From Watersipora subatra (Eukaryota > Bryozoa > Gymnolaemata > Cheilostomatida > Watersiporidae), in contig NC_088717.1 of NCBI RefSeq assembly GCF_963576615.1, forward strand, positions 18,090,108-18,154,107: a stretch of 64,000 nt of DNA, given 5' to 3'. Below the pieces are notes generated by a model. That model was given only the letters and a program-made list of their open reading frames with translations. It was not told the DNA's origin and did no database searches. Positions 44,727-57,506 of this stretch are shown here, piece by piece. How positions within the stretch are numbered: the stretch's first letter is position 1; each line of letters opens with the position of its first letter. Both the position numbers and the translations under genes were made by a program.

Positions 44727-45677
44727 TCATTGGTAACTTCCTAAAAACAAACTATCTACTCCATCATCATTCTCCTCCAGTGCAGAAACTTGCTGGGCTC
44801 CTTTGCACATTTTTGCCCAGTGACCTTTTCTCTTGCATTTGCTGCAGCTTGACCTTTTTGCCGAGCAATGACCACCAAAATGTTTCCACTTTCCACATTT
44901 TGAGCATGGCTGGTCTTTTGTCTTACTGCTTTTGTTTTCCTCAGTGTCAGTCATTTGTTTAGACGATTTGGGTTTATATCGCTGTACCGAGTCTACATTC
45001 CCAGCATACTCTTCTTTACCGGGACCCAGAGCACCAGACCTAGACGCCATCGCAGCTACATGCTCCTGATTTGATACATATTGCTTCGCCTTTTGAATGC
45101 ATAACCTGAGTGTGAGATCAGGCACATCAATCAGGTACTTGCGAAGCTCGATGTCACGCACTCCCACCACTCTTCTATCCCTTACCAAGTCATCTCGCAT
45201 ATCGCTGTAGTCACAATTTTCACTCTGAACTTGGAGTTTAACTATAAACTGGTGAAGAGATTGGCCAGGTTGCTGAGTCATCTTATTAAACACTGAGCGC
45301 TCAAAAATAACATTTTTAACAGGCTCAAAATACGCATCAAAAAATTTGATGCAGTTGGCCAGTGTTTTCTTTTTGTTTTTGTCAGATGGCACGAAGGTGA
45401 ACTGATTGTATACTGGTACCGAGTCACTACCCATGGCCATAAGCATGTGGCCGATCTGTTCGTCTACAGTGAGTTCTCTTAGTTTCTTCACAATCACATA
45501 TATATTAAACTGCTCTTTAAAAACTTTCCAAGCAGTAGCCAGGTTGCTCGAGGGAAAATCCAAGGGCTTTACAAACCTTTCAGGCTTGGTTTCACCACTA
45601 GCAGACATACTATGGATCGTGATTAACAGGGAACAAGTTAGGTAACACCAAAATATGAGAGTGACAGTATAATTCAC
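44727..45677 (-). CDS. Gag of Gypsy element 2
   Basis: A 316-codon intact frame. The first about 60 residues lead into a capsid-like helical region (WKVFKEQFNIY, about residue 50; KTLANCIKFFDAYF, about 110; FNKMTQQPGQSLHQF, about 130). Two zinc knuckles close it: CSKCGKWKHFGGHC and CSKCKRKGHWAKMC, both CX2CX4HX4C. These package element RNA. The exact start is uncertain; a Met near residue 24 (MSASGETKPE) is also possible. Pol follows downstream in another frame. Confidence 0.85.
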   Translation of the reverse strand: MNYTVTLIFWCYLTCSLLITIHSMSASGETKPERFVKPLDFPSSNLATAWKVFKEQFNIYVIVKKLRELTVDEQIGHMLMAMGSDSVPVYNQFTFVPSDKNKKKTLANCIKFFDAYFEPVKNVIFERSVFNKMTQQPGQSLHQFIVKLQVQSENCDYSDMRDDLVRDRRVVGVRDIELRKYLIDVPDLTLRLCIQKAKQYVSNQEHVAAMASRSGALGPGKEEYAGNVDSVQRYKPKSSKQMTDTEENKSSKTKDQPCSKCGKWKHFGGHCSAKRSSCSKCKRKGHWAKMCKGAQQVSALEENDDGVDSLFLGSYQ

Positions 45678-45887
45678 TATTGTCTTTAAGAGTCAGGGTA
45701 GCAAAGTTTTGCTCCACACAAAGTACGCCTACTCCTGCGATATCTCAGCAAATATCCGAACTTTTGCCTCAACGCAACAGCTTCCAGAGAATCTGTGCCT
45801 TGTCGAGCTCGCCGTTGTAAAATACCGTCACACAAACAGCAACGTTTTGCACAATTACGCTTGTAGGTTTGATATATTCTGACACCA

Positions 45888-46108
45888 TATGAAGCTATAT
45901 GATCTTACTTGATTATGCATATGTCAGTTGCTCCTCCTCCGTGAACCGCGCCCAGAATAATCCCGCTCTCGTCGTAGCCTCCGGTCCGCCCTTTTTTCCT
46001 GCCGATCTCCTTCCACCGGAAACATCCTTTTCCTTCTCTTGTCCTTGATCTCCTCCACCAGTGATGTCGTAAATACATATCGTAATTCCTGTTCGGTATT
46101 ACCTTACA
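45888..46108 (-). repeat. 5' LTR of Gypsy element 2
   Basis: Same 221-bp LTR, followed on the minus strand by the primer-binding-site-like TGGTGTC. Flanked on its outer side by the ATGGT duplication. Confidence 0.9.
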
Positions 46109-47305
46109 ATGGTAACGCATACATGTTTGGGAATTTCCAAGTTATAACGATCGTTTTTCTTTCGGACGTTCGAACTATTTAGTGTTATTATGGCTTTCGT
46201 AAGTACCTCTCAAGTTAGAAAACAGAGAATTACTTATGCTGAATATGTCAGCTTTCTCTGTAAAATTACCCTAAAATAATGAAGCAATTTCAAATTTTTG
46301 TTTGAGAATCTCCAACCTGAAAACAAACAATTTTGTGTAAGTTTTCGTAAGTGCCGACCGTGTTAAAAACAGATAATTACGTATGTTGATGACATCATTG
46401 TTAATTTAGATTCAGATTTTCGTGATAACACAGACAATTCAAGTAGCAGCACTGACTTCAATGGTGGTGAAATTAATAGTTGTGTAGTAATAAAGAACAT
46501 TGTTGAGTATCGCTTTAGCTTCGTAGCGATTGTAGCTTCACATAGCTTTAACAATGCACCAAATGTAGATACATTGAATTTTTTATAGCACTAATTGTTA
46601 ACAAGTGCAGAAAAATAAAATATATAATAAAAATGTTGCAGATATAGGTTCAAGTTTAAAAAATTTGTATACGTGTGAAGCAAAATGCACGACTTTTGAC
46701 AAAATGGCTGGCAGTAGGATGATAACTAAATTTATACATGGATGGCAGTAAAAAGGTTAATAACTTGATACAATTGACAGAGGCAGTGGGAGTAAAAGGA
46801 AATATCCGAATAGTACCAAGAAGCAAAGAAAGAAGTCTGTGCAAAAACGTTTCGTGCAAGGCAAAACAAAATATTGCAGTTTTTCTGGGACACAGTAAAA
46901 AAGTTGTTGTTGTAGTATTGTGACCTGTTCATCTTTGTTTGGTTAAAATTTGGATAGTTGAAACCCATTATTTTACTGCAATATAGCGTTTAAAATAAGA
47001 ATATTATAATATTGTAGCATGATCACCTAATTAAACAATGCGTAGAAAGTTGTCAATGATTTCCAAAGTAAATTGATCAATGCCCGTGTAGTGGTGTTAA
47101 CTTAGGCCATGTTGTGCGACCCCAAATTATGTCTACCATTTCTTTGTTGATCACATTTCCAGGTAACATCCTTATTAACCAATAGCTAAAAAGTTTCTAT
47201 GATATAAGTTGTAATTCTTTCTAAAAAAAAGTTTGTAAACCTTAAAATGGCTATATCTCAATTTTGAGCAATTGTGACATTGATCATACTTCCATTGAGG
47301 TCTTC

Positions 47306-47555
47306 AACTAGTAGCAGTAGTGACTTAAGGAATAGCGTAAGTAACTAGTAACAGTATTGAGTTAAGGAATAGTGTAAGTAACTAGTCGCAGTAGTGAGTT
47401 AAGGAATAGCGTAAGTAACTAGTAGCAGTAGTGAGTTAAGCAATAGTGCAAGTACCTAGTAACAGTAGTGAGTTAAGGAATAGTGTAAGTAACTAGTAAC
47501 AATAGTGAGTTAAGCAATAGTGTAAGTAACTAGTAACAGTAGTGAGTTAAGGAAG
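47306..47555 (+). repeat. 37-bp satellite array, right block
   Basis: About seven copies of the unit found at 40210-40799, in the same orientation. The two blocks were one array before the 6.5-kb nested insertion. Confidence 0.9.
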
Positions 47556-47802
47556 CAATAAGTAAATAAGCATCTGGGATTTAGTCATAATTCTTGCGCT
47601 ACTCACTCCAGGATGTTGAACTTTCAAACAATTAATTATTGCAGTGTATCAATATCACACACAAAATTACATCATTATTGTCGTTCAATTTCTCTAATTT
47701 TTGTGACTTCAATATAACCATTAAACTGAAACAGTGCTCAATTCTTGAACAGAAGTTACTATTAAAAGATGAAGAAGTTAGAACAGCTGAATTTTTTTCT
47801 AG

Positions 47803-47986
47803 AATTAAGTCACAGTTGCGCCGTATCTGTCTGTCGAAGGCATCATGTAATGAATTGGTCAACCTTTCAAAGGAGGCAGAATTGAGATTCAAGATAAAGT
47901 GGACCAGCAGATATTTAACTCCTCACACCATAAGTACCACTGAACAAACCATTTTAGCTGATAAGTGGGTGTGCGTTGAGGATTAG
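47803..47986 (+). CDS. Candidate terminal exon, unknown protein
   Basis: After a good polypyrimidine/AG acceptor (gaatttttttctag), about 60 codons are open in a protein-like, basic helical frame and end in TAG. The frame is also open upstream to 47645. It would need an upstream exon ending in phase 2. Exon 5 of the TPR gene ends in phase 1, so direct joining does not work. No family recognised. Confidence 0.25.
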
Positions 47987-49500
47987 CAGAGACATTAGGA
48001 TTGCCTCCTCATGCTGGGTACACATGAGCATGAAACATTGGAATTCATTAGAGTAAGTGCTCATTTGATTTAAAAAATACTTACAGGCATTCACAAAGAT
48101 TGGTGCCTGATGGCAGCGAGGTATAGTCTTTCTAGGTTTATAGAAAAGGAAACAACATTAAATATCAAAAAAATTACATTCACTATCTCATTAAAGTTAG
48201 AAAAGTAGTCTGGTTTTGATTAATGTTGGTTTAACACGTGGCTTTTGACATATTTTTAAAGTTACTAAGTATTGGCGTTCTACATAAGTTTATTGAAATA
48301 CTGTTCCACTATGATGGAATTATTTATTAAATTGTTTTTTACTGGAAGCAGCATAAAGTATTGATAATGGTAGACCGGTTTTCAAAAACCTATAGTATTA
48401 TAGTGAATATTTACTATAATAGGAATATTCTTTTGTATATTCTGATATATTGTATATTCTATGATCATTTGAATAAAATTTTGAATCTGCTATCGATAGA
48501 ATTTTGTACTGGTAAAGTTTGAGTAAGTACAAGACATGCGGAAATGTTCACACATTACAGTTACTTTATCTTTTTTCTGTTTTGTTTATGGCTAAAACAT
48601 GAGCTACACCGACTTGAGTCTTCGTGACCTGCAAGATAGCAATTTACAGGTTGTAGTTGTCAAACCAGTAACCTAATAGAACTGAGGGTGGAATAACATA
48701 AGCATTGAAACAGATTTATATCAACCGATGAAGTCAGTACGTCTTGATACTAAAATCTCTGTGTCTGTGTGTGTGTGTCCAGTTGTAGCGATAAATTTTA
48801 GGAATGAAAAAACCTGCTTCGTACTGGCTTTGCACTCAGACAGGCAATTCAGAATTTTGCAGACAGGCGAATTATCTATTGTACTACCCATCCAGCTGGC
48901 TATACTATGGAATAAATTGCGCACATGCTTGTTATGCCGGCCAATAAGTCATAGCTTCACGCTTAACACTTCAACTAGGATTATGTATGAAGCCATAAAA
49001 GAAGAAAAATATGTGCCATACCGGAACTGCGACTATTTGTAGATGCAGAGAAAGACTATATTTACAGTTGAAAAAGTTTTTTCCATGGTATTTAGCACAA
49101 ACAATTTTGATACATAGGAACATTTATGACCTAATAGGTCAAGTCTATAAGCAGCAGTAGATCTAAACCTGTCAAAACTAGAAAGCCGAGTTGTATGTAC
49201 ATGTATGATGATCAGCTTCCTAGTTTTAGCTAGACTCTGGCAGGGTTTACAACAACTTCTGCAACAGGTTAAGGCAAAAGCCAGTTAAAATATTTCCACT
49301 GTTTAAGACAGCATTTCTTGCAGAATTTAAAGTTGGTAGAGAGATAGCGTAGAGTCAAACAAGAAGTTCACTGCTACAGCTACTCAAAGATCAGCTAATG
49401 TTAGATGTCGAGACCCAGAGTTGCAGAGAAATACAATAGGGTATCAGTAATTAGTGTCTCCACGTAAACCAACCAGGCTAACAATAATATACTATGAATG
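47987..49500. other. No confident gene
   Basis: AT-rich. The 104-codon frame at 48728-49042 includes a GT-repeat-encoded Cys/Val run and has no recognisable domain; its reverse frame is similar in quality. Not called. Confidence 0.35.
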
Positions 49501-49760
49501 ATCTATGACATCAAGGTGAGAGCTTTGGTTGATACCGGATGTGTGCGACCAGCACTGCAATGACACTAGGATAGCTTTCCCAAGATCCAGAACGTAAATT
49601 CTTGATGCTGAATGATCATACAACCACATGTACAGGTGAAACAGTGGTGACTGTGAAAGTTAGTGAAAACATGGAAACTGTTATTTTATTCCAAATTCTA
49701 CCTTTTGCAAGACCTAATAGAATTCAACCAGTCATTGCCATTTGGCTACAAGGGCTCTAA
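49501..49760 (+). pseudogene. Retropepsin relic of an LTR retroelement
   Basis: The frame from 49501 reads VRALVDTGCV, the retropepsin active-site motif (Asp codon 49531-49533), and stops at 49558. Coding resemblance resumes in another frame at 49602-49760 (LMLNDHTTTCTGETVV), as in the flap region of Gypsy proteases. No LTRs are visible nearby; an isolated, ancient fragment. Confidence 0.5.
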
Positions 49761-52190
49761 AAACTTGCGGTAGAATAAAAAATATTCACTTGTAGCCACT
49801 TGCCAAATAACAAACTCTCTCGGCACTGACTCGTGTAGTTTCTCATAACAGATTATTTAAGCCTCAACTTCTTCTGTGCATCAACAAGCTCGTATCTAGC
49901 AGATGGGGAATTGTTTGGTTGACCCAAGTATCACCTATGTAATAGTTGGTGCCACCAGCCACTCTACCATTAACATCTACCTTCATTTTCTGATTCTAGC
50001 AATAAAAGAAAAATATGTAAGTTTTTGTTATCTACCTGCGACAAGTTAAGATAGAGATCCATCTAGATTTCTAAAATGTTAGAACTAGAATACTTTTGTA
50101 TTCTACGTTTTATGGAATACTCATTTTCAATCATATACACAGGTTTTGCATGCCATGCCAGATTTGTGTGCAGTAATCTGCCAACTATTATATCAAATCT
50201 TTAGTTTCTTTCAGATACATGCAACACTCTTAATCTTTAACACTGAAAGACATCAGGTTTCAGATATCTTGTATTTATTTCCAAATTTATGTACAATATT
50301 CAATTATTTATTTACTATTAGATATTTTGCTTTAGTCATTCAATAAACTACTGCATTGTTCATACATATGTGGTAACATTTGGTATTAAACTGGGCTAAA
50401 CTATTTATGTTGCGTTCTAAAACTTTATGTGCATTCAAAAATTTTCATAGACAGCAATAAATATTTAGTATTATATCAAGTATATACATGTGTGTAGGTC
50501 ATGGTGGGAAGATGCTCAGGATAAGCAACAAGTGGTAAAACTTGTCAATCCAATTGAAGGCTATTTATGATAAAAAGTAAAATTGTTGGTTGGAAAACGA
50601 AAGTGTGATCGCTATGACAATTTGTTTTAATGTTCCTTAGCAATGGAAAGAATGGCCTAGCCTTGTAGTCATGTGCGCGTATCTGCAAACTTGCGATTGC
50701 AATCTTTGTGAGCTCAAACCCAGTACAAATTGCATTTTTCATCCCTAGGTTTTAATCGTTATAGTTGAGATTCATATATAGATGTACATTTATTGGGCCA
50801 TCCTTGTTCACTTTTATATAGCTAGAAATTTCCCAGTCATACAGCCCACGATCAATGTGATATTTGAAAAAAGAAACGGTACTGTTGGTTGAGAAATGCA
50901 GAATTAGCAGTCAAATGGCACTGCAGTGCAATAGGATAGCTGCAATGGTAGCTGCAATGGTAGCTGTAATGTCCTGGGTGTTACTATGTACAACAAACAG
51001 CAATAATGAAAGGAAAAGATTATATGTTTATATCTCTCCCCTGCAATAGGAGAAATGAAATATTAGAAGTAAAATGGCAAGGTGCTGTGTAATCTGCACA
51101 GTTTGAAAGTTGGTTGTGTTGAATGTAGAATGGTTTTGATAGAAATCTGTAACAGAAAGCGAGCATCAGCATTCACCCGTTTGAAAGCTTTCTGGAAACT
51201 GGAGCAAAATAAAAAAATGTTCTCGTCGTAAAGGGGCATTGTAGTTCGGCCCTAGCTTGTACATAAGTTGTGAAGAATGTTTCTAAAGAACGTTATAAAT
51301 AATTTAATGACACCTTCGGTAATTGGACAAAAAAAACATAGGCTAATAAACTGTGTACCACAATTTCGTACTTGTAAATCGGTCTTTGCCTCAAACGGTC
51401 TACTTTTATTACAGACACCTTCAGATAAATACATTCAAATGATTATTCATATAGTTAAATCTTATAATAATTTTATGAAATGGAATAATTATTCTTATAA
51501 TTAAATATTTTTGCAAGATATTAAAAACGGAAAGATATTAGAAACCTTCGGCAATTGGAGAATGCCATAGACTGGTGAAATGTGCACGTTTTTCTCGTGA
51601 AATACGCATGACTTAATAATTCTACTCTCGGTCACACAGCTTTGTAGGCGTTGTGTTGGCCGGTCTTAATTTTGGTTAAATAAAGCTTTGTCAGGTTTTA
51701 CTAGCAACTTTAGGCCAAATTCTTCGGTCTAGTTATGTATAATCTGATCAGATGGGTAAGGTTTAGGATATTGTCTAAAAATTTCAAAGACTTGGTAGCA
51801 TATTTAAATAGGTTTATATGTGTTTTGTATAGTTATTACACTTTAATGACTTCATTGAAAAATGGTTAAATTTGTTGATGAGATTTCGGTACAAGGGTTA
51901 GCGACGGTGATGATGAATAATTTTCGTGGGTTGTGTGTACATATGCATTTATCATAAAGCTCCCAAAACAATCGCTTCACTTGTGTTTGGTTGTGGGAAA
52001 ATGTTTTACATATAATACTACAAAAAAATTATGGTATTGCTATGTGTCATTATAAACGCAAAGAGGAAAAATTTGTACAAAAAGACTTGAAACTATTAAG
52101 TTTATCACATCTTATTTCTTTTGGTAAAAGATTAAAAGAACCAGCAATGTGTAACTATGGTTACCAAGGTTACCGTACTATTTTGTTACT
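49761..52190. other. No feature recognised
   Basis: AT-rich with only short frames. A small triplet of gcaatggtagct units lies near 50940-50970. Confidence 0.4.
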
Positions 52191-52195
52191 AATTT

Positions 52196-52720
52196 TTAAT
52201 ATGTACATACGTATATAAAGTAGTAATGTTTGGTTTGATTTTGGTTTGACTTCTGGTATGATATGATAGGGTTGGCAGTTGGTAATGGCTCATCAAATGC
52301 ATCGCTCAGTTCCAGCGCCAACAACACCTTGTTTCTCTTCTTAGTTCCTCTGTTCGTATTACTTCCAGTTTTTCTAGTCTGTGGTGAAGCCGATTTATTA
52401 CCAACACCTCCTATTCTAGTGCTCTTTTGGGTTTGTATAAGTCCTCCATACATTACTGGTGGTAATGTGTGCTTCCTGTTGTTTTGAGATCGTCTTCCTT
52501 TGCAATGTCATTAAGTCACGTTGTTGGGCTGCTCTGATCAAATCCCTCCAATTTATTTTGTCTCCATAAAGCTTTTTGGTTGTTCATGGCCATCTCCAAT
52601 AAACCAAAGTGAGTGGCCAGTAGTAATCCCAAAAATTTTATCACCAATCTTTTTTCCTGCTCCTTCGACACGGGTGGGAAATTTTTACGACTTTATGACG
52701 TTGGCTGGTGAATGCATGTA
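52196..52720 (-). pseudogene. Coding-like degenerate stretch, unknown protein
   Basis: Three successive minus-strand frames look like protein, with better codon character than their surroundings: about 52690-52570 (Gly/Lys-rich, GHSLWFIGDGHEQPKSF), 52575-52450 (helical, WRDLIRAAQQRDLM) and 52453-52196 (basic, Ser/Thr-rich). Frameshifts separate them. This suggests one decayed gene, probably from a mobile or viral-like element. I do not recognise the family. Confidence 0.35.
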
Positions 52721-53029
52721 CGTATATCCTTCTCAGGCCAGAAACATATTTTTTTAGTAACAAATGCGCTTGTTTTTCTTTAATGAAACTCCGAAACTAA
52801 CTCCGTAATTTTTATTAGTTGTTTTTCATTCTTGGTAGCTGCATGTAGCTGTTGGTATTGTCTTTGCTGCAACGCCCTTCAGTGCTAGTTTAAACGCAGG
52901 TTTATTGCCTTGCCCTAATTGTTGTGCCTGGATTCTTTCCAAAGTTTTCCAGGAACTCAGATATACCTGTTATCTAGATATAGATATAGCACGTTCCGTG
53001 ATTTTTTTGCTTTTAGTATAATGCTGTCC

Positions 53030-54275
53030 AAGATTTGTCTGCACTCTTTGGAAGCCGTGGCGTATGTTGTTTATAGGTTCGTGTCTTAATGTTTAAAATC
53101 TCACAGCTGCTATTAGTAAAAGGACTGTATCCTGTCAGAGACGTTAGAATCAACTGGAACAGATGTTAGCCATCAAGCATGGTCAGTGATTAACAAGTCA
53201 ACAGCACTATTATATTATTTAGTCGATAAATACATTGTCAGTATCAGTGGCAGTAGGAGTCATCTGCTCATCAATTTAAAAATGGTGATGTTTTGTTATA
53301 ATAGGTGATAAACTCAATAACAAACAGCAGCAAATAATATTTATAATATACGCAATCGTCTTTCAAATCTTCTGCAACACTTTCTTCTGTTTAGGAATAT
53401 TTTTCAAAGTAAATTATTAAAGTTAGTAGGATATTGTTATGGTGCCCATGAGTACAGTATAATGTAACAGTAGGATATTGTTTTCGTATCTATCAATTGT
53501 ATGATGTAAGTGTTGTGAAATTGGAGAACATGAGGCTTGGCTAGATTTGAGATTTTCTGAGGTGTGACCTAATTCATGCATTCCTTGAAGCGCTCTCGGT
53601 GTTGTGACTTGTTTTATCACGTGAAACAGAAATTACATTTGCACTCGTGACAATCCATTTAGAACCTCTACCAGGTCTATCTATATTTAGATAATACCAG
53701 GTCAACAGCACTATTATATTATTTAGTATATACATGTAAATACAATGTCGGTAACAGTGGCAGTAGGAGTCATCCGCTCATCAAGTTAAAAGTTGTGATG
53801 TTTCGTGATAATGGGTGATAAAGTCAACAACAAACAGCAGCAAATAATATTAATAATATACGCAATAGTCATTAACATATTCGATAGGCTGTCATAAACT
53901 GGGGCACTTGTCTGTTGGCCTCTAGGTTGCGTTTTTATTTTTCTGGTAGTATAATTTTGACCAAAAATTGTCTGCGCTCTTTGGAAGCTGTGGTGTATGT
54001 TGTTTATAGGTTTGAATCTTAATATTTAAAATCTCACAGCTGCTATTAGTAACAGAACTGTATTCTGTCACAGATGTTAGAATCAACTTGCACGGATATT
54101 AACCATCAAGCGTGGTCAGTGATTACCAGATCGATGACGGTATTAAATTATTTAGTCGATACATACATTACCAGTACAACGTCAGTAGGATGCGTCATCT
54201 GCTCATCAATATAAAAATGGGGATAATTCGTGATAATAAGTGATAAACTCAATAACAAACAGCAACAAATTTGCA
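53030..54275 (+). repeat. Local triplication of a 170-335-bp segment
   Basis: Copies at about 53030-53365, 53699-53872 (3' part only) and 53962-54275, all direct. Shared blocks include tctttggaagc, ttaaaatctcacagctgcta and caacagcactattatattat. Divergence between copies is moderate. No coding signal. Confidence 0.75.
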
Positions 54276-54279
54276 GTTG

Positions 54280-56500
54280 CAAACAGCAACAGAGTTTTCT
54301 GGTCTGTCAGAAGCAGAGACAAAGTTATTGAAGAAGCCACGACTGTAGTAGTGGTGCCAACAGCACTGTAGAATTTACCTCCCCTTACAAAGAAGTGACT
54401 AGTTACAGAAAGACCGCAGCTGAAATGGCAGTTCTAATGGAAGTTCTCCAGGTGTCTCTTCTTTGTAACACTCACTTGCAAGTAGCCTGTTGCCAGTGTC
54501 TTTCGTAACTTTTCCTAAATGAGCGACAATGTAAATTTGTATGTATAAATGTAAATGTATAGTTTGTTAGTGAATGTTGATTTTTTAGGCTATGTGTTGT
54601 TAGCTTTTGTGGCTACAAGCTTTATACATAAATGTTAATATACATAAACAAATATCAGGGTCTTTCTCTCCCAAACCGGAGAGACAAACCCTGATACTCG
54701 GCTTAGCAGCAAAGCACACCATCTTTTACACTACTCAACCACCTTGCTACAGAATAATTGTGCATATACTTGTTACATGTGATCTTTCAGGTGCATGGGA
54801 CTGCCAGTGTACTAGTTATATTCAACTGTAAGACAACTCTAAAACTCTACAACCTTTTTAATTAAAATCATAAGAGTTAGTGACACTCTCCAAACCTGGG
54901 ATAAGCTTGTTGTTAAGCTTTCCAACAAAATCAAATATTAGAAAAAGCACAAACAAATTTTACAACAAACAAGGAAAGGGTAAGCAAGCATAAATGATCC
55001 ACAAATATCATCGATAATCTCACACTTCCAAACTCATTTTATTAATATTTAAAAATTTCTGTATTACATTGGAATTATCACAAGTGTAGGAAAAGGTAAT
55101 GCAAATGCTTTCACTAAATGTTTTTATTCCAAAAAGGTTTCAGTGAATGAGATAATTGGGTGGCGTTAGCAACAAAATAAGAGTTCACAAGTTCACTAAC
55201 TCCTTGCCACAATTTATGTAATCATATCAATTTCCTTGTATATTAAATAAAGCCTTACCACTGCTTATGTAATTGCCATCATAAGTTTGACCATGCTAGC
55301 TTATCTAATACTAATTGTTGCTGTTGTTGTAGGCCAACCATATAAAAAGCTGGCACTTTTTCTGAGATGGCAGAGTAGCCCTTGGCTGCGACTGTGTTTG
55401 TTATTTGTAAATATATACTAGAGAATTCAACATTCATGCGTGATTATTTCTGAGCGTGAAAAAGAGGAAGTAGTTAGTGTGCCGTAAAAGACCCGGGCAG
55501 CGTCTTTTACCATATGTTCTACTTTTGCAAAAAATCACTATTTGTTATAATGATAAAATTGTTAGCATCCGTGCCTCCGATTTATCATTGATAATGAGAA
55601 TACGCTGCAAAAAATGACCCTATCATTTTTCAACGTGTTTTAAAAAGAAATTAGGCTTTTACGAATACAAAAGTAGCCCTGCAACTGGTGCTAAAATGAC
55701 TAATGGTGAGTCAGCCCAACGAAATATCCCTGTAAATACAAAAAATAAAAACTGCTTGGTAGGCCTCCTGTATGAAAGCTTAATCAACCCTTTACACCCA
55801 TGTTTATTTCCTTGCAAATCTGATTCAAATGTTAACCATTGTAAGTTGAAGCCAATATTACTATAGAAATACACTGTACATGTAGTTAGTTTACTGTGTT
55901 CGACGGCGCAAAAGCCTATGAAAAGGTTTTAATAAATGAAGCAAACGATTACACATAGCATTAAAATAACAATAATTAAATGAAGTATAATAGTGAATAA
56001 AACTAGGCTTGTGCTGTTAAAGACAGGAGAACAGAGATGAAGGTTGGGGATGAGTAGGATTTCGATAGAATCAACTGTATAACATATTCAGACTAGGCAG
56101 TTTACACTCATTTACACTATATATAAATAATAAACATTTATAAATAACATAGATATCTTTAATATTCATTTACTATATGTTTTAATCTATCATTTTCATC
56201 TTCTGTTCTTTCCCCTCTGCTTACAAACCTGGCATTGTTTAAAAAACTCGGAAAGTAGGCCTATTTCAAACGTAGAGCTAATATTTATTTGCTTCAATGT
56301 ATTTATTTATTTACCAAATTTCATCACTAGGTCGAAATTTTATCATATATTGAGACAACTAAAAGCATGTGTTTAGTTACAGTTCACGAAACACATTGTG
56401 TTGTAAAATGCCCACAAGAGGACGTAGGAGTTCACAGCAAAAGTTAGTTGTTAAAGATCTAAACTTGTTGTAACTAAATTTACCACTTTCTAGTCACTGC
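54280..56500. other. No gene recognised
   Basis: AT-rich. An imperfect hairpin at about 54657-54694 (cagggt...tctctcc / ggagaga...accctg) is the only structure noticed. Confidence 0.35.
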
Positions 56501-56504
56501 ATGT

Positions 56505-57085
56505 CATACCCCTACAAGCATCATAGTATACTACAGGCAGCATATTATACTGCAGGCAGCATATTATGTTGCAGGCAGCATATTATGCTACAGGCGGCAT
56601 ATTATACTAGAGGCAGCATATTATACAACAAGCAGCATATTATACTACAGGCAGCATATTATACAACAAGCAGCATATTATACTACAGGCAGCATATTAT
56701 ACTACAGGCAGCATATTATACTACAAGCAGCATATTATACTACAGACAGCAAATTATATTGCAGGCAGCATATTCTACTGCAGGCAGAATATTATACTGC
56801 AGGCAGCATATTATACTACAAGCAGCATATTATACTACAGGCAGCATATTATACTACATGCAGCATAGTATACTACAGGCATCATATTATACTACAGGCG
56901 GCATATTATACAACAGGCAGCATTTTATACTACAGGCAGCATATTGTACTACAGACAGCATATTATAATTCAGGCGGCATATTATACTACAGGCAGCATA
57001 TTATATTACAAGCAGTATATTATACTACAGGCAGAATTTTATACTACAGCCGCACATTATATTACAGGCAGCGTACTATACTATC
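56505..57085 (+). repeat. 19-bp satellite, about 30 copies
   Basis: Tandem tactacaggcagcatatta units with substitutions. The long open frame through it arises because the unit lacks stops in one frame; it is not a gene. Confidence 0.9.
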
Positions 57086-57506
57086 TATAAAATCTAATGA
57101 TAATGGTTGTGCTGTACCTCCAGCATGCGCTTAGTAAGCCGGCTTATGCTTGTTTGTTTTGGTCTATCAAAATTAAATCATTAGGAAATATAACCTTGTA
57201 ATCAGAAGGCAATGAGTAGGAAATTCATGTAATAGATGCAAAGAATTATTGCTTTCAAACTTCTAGTTTCATATACCCTATTACCTGTGTAGCAGTAGTA
57301 ATCTTTTTTGATAAAATTTAAGAAAAAGAAATTTGATGCTCCTATTAGCAGGTAGGATTAATAACTCTGTGAAAAATATTGTTTTTCCTTAATGTAAAGA
57401 ATGTAATGACAGATCCAATTTCATATTTGATAATCTATCTTTTCCCTGTGTAAAATTTTTTTTCTCATTATACCTATAAATACAAAACTAGTCAGCATTG
57501 TGCACA

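Larger units (their letters stand above)
41038..46108 (-). mobile_element. Ty3/Gypsy LTR retrotransposon 2, nearly intact
   Basis: Two 221-bp LTRs (41038-41258 and 45888-46108) flank gag and pol on the minus strand. ATGGT directly repeats at 41033-41037 and 46109-46113, a 5-bp target duplication. TGGTGTCAGAATATATC next to the 5' (right) LTR is the likely primer-binding site. TTGAGGGGATAG beside the left LTR is the polypurine tract. By eye the LTRs differ at about 16 positions. One frameshift and one in-frame stop in pol are the main defects seen. Confidence 0.9.
40800..47305. mobile_element. DNA transposon inserted in the satellite, itself split by Gypsy element 2
   Basis: Ends are inverted: GAAGACCTCAAAGAAAGAAC at the left and GAAGACCTCAATGGAAGTAT read inward at the right, continuing as gatcaatgtcaca. 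AACT directly repeats at 40796-40799 and 47306-47309, a 4-bp target duplication. Without the Gypsy insertion it is about 1.43 kb. A plus-strand frame near 46386-46500 (DDIIVNLDSDF, Asp/Ser-rich) looks like acidic N-terminal sequence of a piggyBac-like protein, but a 4-bp AACT site does not fit piggyBac (TTAA). Superfamily open. Confidence 0.6.

Noticed and set aside
54657-54694. Histone-type 3' stem-loop
   Set aside because: The hairpin does not fit the histone stem-loop consensus and no histone gene is nearby.
56501-56968. 155-codon plus-strand frame
   Set aside because: It follows the 19-bp satellite and encodes only its repeat.
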